A stretch of DNA of 5,861 bases, from contig DAIEPN010000164.1 in assembly GCA_027348355.1 (NCBI GenBank), positions 1-5,861 of the forward strand. Direction: 5' to 3'. The position numbers were made by a program, and so were the translations under genes. This DNA is from Chlamydiota bacterium (GTDB taxonomy: Bacteria; Chlamydiota; Chlamydiia; Chlamydiales; Rhabdochlamydiaceae). The number at the start of each line of letters is the position of its first letter. The stretch's first letter is position 1. Positions 4,698 through 5,861 of the stretch are shown one piece after another. Below the pieces are notes generated by a model. It made no database searches and was not told the DNA's origin. It saw only the letters and a program-made list of their open reading frames with translations.

Positions 4698-5861
4698 ATG
4701 CATATTATACACGTCTCTTCAGAAATCGCCCCTATTGCCAAAGTAGGAGGACTCGGTGACGTCGTCTATGGACTTTGTAAAGAGCTAGTAAGAAGCAATC
4801 ATGAAATTGAAATTATTCTTCCTAAGTATGATTGTATAGATCTTTCCCATGTGCAAAACCTGCAAATTGAAAAAAAAGAACTCACCCCTCTTACAATCAC
4901 CTGGTCCCTACGTTATGAAAATCTGAAGATTATTTTATTAGAGCCGAAAGAGGTAAACCATTTCTTTAATCGAGGAACCATTTATGGACTTCCTGATGAC
5001 ATTGACAGGTTTTTGTTTTTCAGCAATGCGGTCTTAGAGTACCTTCTTCACACAAAAAAAAAGCCAGACATTTTGCACCTGCACGATTGGCCGACTGCGT
5101 TTATAGCGCCTCTATATAAAGAAAAATATAAAAACTTAGGAGTTTGCATAAAAGGCATAGTCCTAACAATCCACAATATGGAACACCAAGGAAAGTGCTC
5201 AAGCACAAATTTAGAAAAAATTGTTTCCGATCCAAAATATTACTTAACACCAAGCAAGCTGCAAGATCCTTTTAACCCCAACTTATTCAATCTTCTAAAA
5301 GGAGGGATTGAGTATGCAGACTTTATTACAACAGTTTCCCCAACCTATGAAAAAGAGGCTAAAACACCGCAAGGGGGCAAAGGACTTGACGACAGACTTA
5401 GATACCATGAAAAAAAGTTTTGCGGGATTCTCAATGGAATCGATACCAGCTACTGGAATCCGGAAAAGGACAATAAACTAACCCACCACTACTCGACCGA
5501 ATGCATCTTATCTAAAAGAAAGTTCGACAAGGTGCTCGAAGGGAAAAAGGGGAATCGTAAACACCTACTTTCCACTTTAGGAATGTCGGAAAGCACAGCC
5601 CCACTCGTAACGACGGTCACTAGGCTTGTTCCTCAGAAGGCTCCGGAGCTCATCATACATTCGATTGAAAAAGCTATAAAAAATGATGGACAGTATATTC
5701 TTCTAGGATCTACAAACGATCCGGCCATACAAAATAAATTTTTAGAGCTAAAAAAATTCTACTCTAACAATAAAAATGTAGCTATTTTACTCAATCAAAA
5801 TGAAACAATCGCGCATCTCATCTATGCTGCAGCGGATATTTTTGTGATTCCTTCTTTATTC
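4698..5861 (+). CDS. glgA: Glycogen synthase, N-terminal 388 residues (runs off the right edge)
   Basis: This is a GT5-family, GT-B fold glucan synthase that extends alpha-1,4-glucan from a nucleotide-sugar glucose donor (ADP-glucose in most bacteria). The reading frame is open from ATG 4698 to the last base. The donor-binding loop KVGGLGD is at 15-21, IILPKYDC at 39-46, LHLHDW at 126-131, HNMEHQG at 159-165, VSPTY at 213-217, GGKGL at 226-230 and LNGID at 245-249. TRLVPQK ends with the expected Arg309 and Lys314. The window stops just before the expected EPCGL motif; roughly 90-100 residues are missing. Residue 315, after Lys314, is Ala where the family has Gly. Many stretches resemble plant starch synthase IV more than E. 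coli GlgA. The start fits the family's N-terminus; the ribosome site is weak. It is divergent from tRNA-Gln. Confidence 0.95.
   Translation, partial: MHIIHVSSEIAPIAKVGGLGDVVYGLCKELVRSNHEIEIILPKYDCIDLSHVQNLQIEKKELTPLTITWSLRYENLKIILLEPKEVNHFFNRGTIYGLPDDIDRFLFFSNAVLEYLLHTKKKPDILHLHDWPTAFIAPLYKEKYKNLGVCIKGIVLTIHNMEHQGKCSSTNLEKIVSDPKYYLTPSKLQDPFNPNLFNLLKGGIEYADFITTVSPTYEKEAKTPQGGKGLDDRLRYHEKKFCGILNGIDTSYWNPEKDNKLTHHYSTECILSKRKFDKVLEGKKGNRKHLLSTLGMSESTAPLVTTVTRLVPQKAPELIIHSIEKAIKNDGQYILLGSTNDPAIQNKFLELKKFYSNNKNVAILLNQNETIAHLIYAAADIFVIPSLF

Overview
The window looks like a core-genome segment of a chlamydia, most likely an environmental one (Chlamydiota outside the genus Chlamydia). Three things point there. 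The protein sequences of L9, S6, S18 and L25 resemble chlamydial versions as I remember them, including the 112-residue S6 and 185-residue L25. The order glgA / rplY-pth-rpsF-rpsR-rplI-ispE is the one I know from Chlamydia trachomatis. The base composition is moderately AT-rich. Two genes that I do not associate with the genus Chlamydia, prs and an hldD-like epimerase, sit in and beside this block, which favours an environmental lineage. The assignment is from memory and was not searched.

Layout. From 4565 down to 1, everything is on the minus strand and reads as one tightly packed series: tRNA-Gln(UUG), prs, a 73-bp gap, rplY, pth, rpsF, rpsR, rplI, ispE and the start of hldD, which runs off the left edge. 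Spacers from rplY to hldD are 0 to 18 bp, so translation is probably coupled in places. A 132-bp AT-rich region (4566-4697) separates this series from glgA, which is divergent on the plus strand and runs off the right edge. The window has no stretch over 300 bp without a gene.

Functions. The minus-strand block is mainly translation: a glutamine tRNA, ribosomal proteins L25, S6, S18 and L9, and peptidyl-tRNA hydrolase. With it travel PRPP synthesis (prs), the MEP isoprenoid pathway kinase (ispE), and an enzyme of LPS heptose precursor synthesis (hldD). glgA makes alpha-1,4-glucan from a nucleotide-sugar glucose donor.

I found no undescribed system, mobile element, CRISPR array or broken gene. 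The most interesting signal is evolutionary: both IspE and GlgA look strikingly like plant plastid proteins (CDP-ME kinase and starch synthase III/IV). This matches the known chlamydia-plant gene connection. Smaller points are a Gly-to-Ala change in a GlgA active-site motif, a Ser in the PRPP loop of Prs, a tRNA-Gln with A73, and start-codon questions for rplY, pth and prs.
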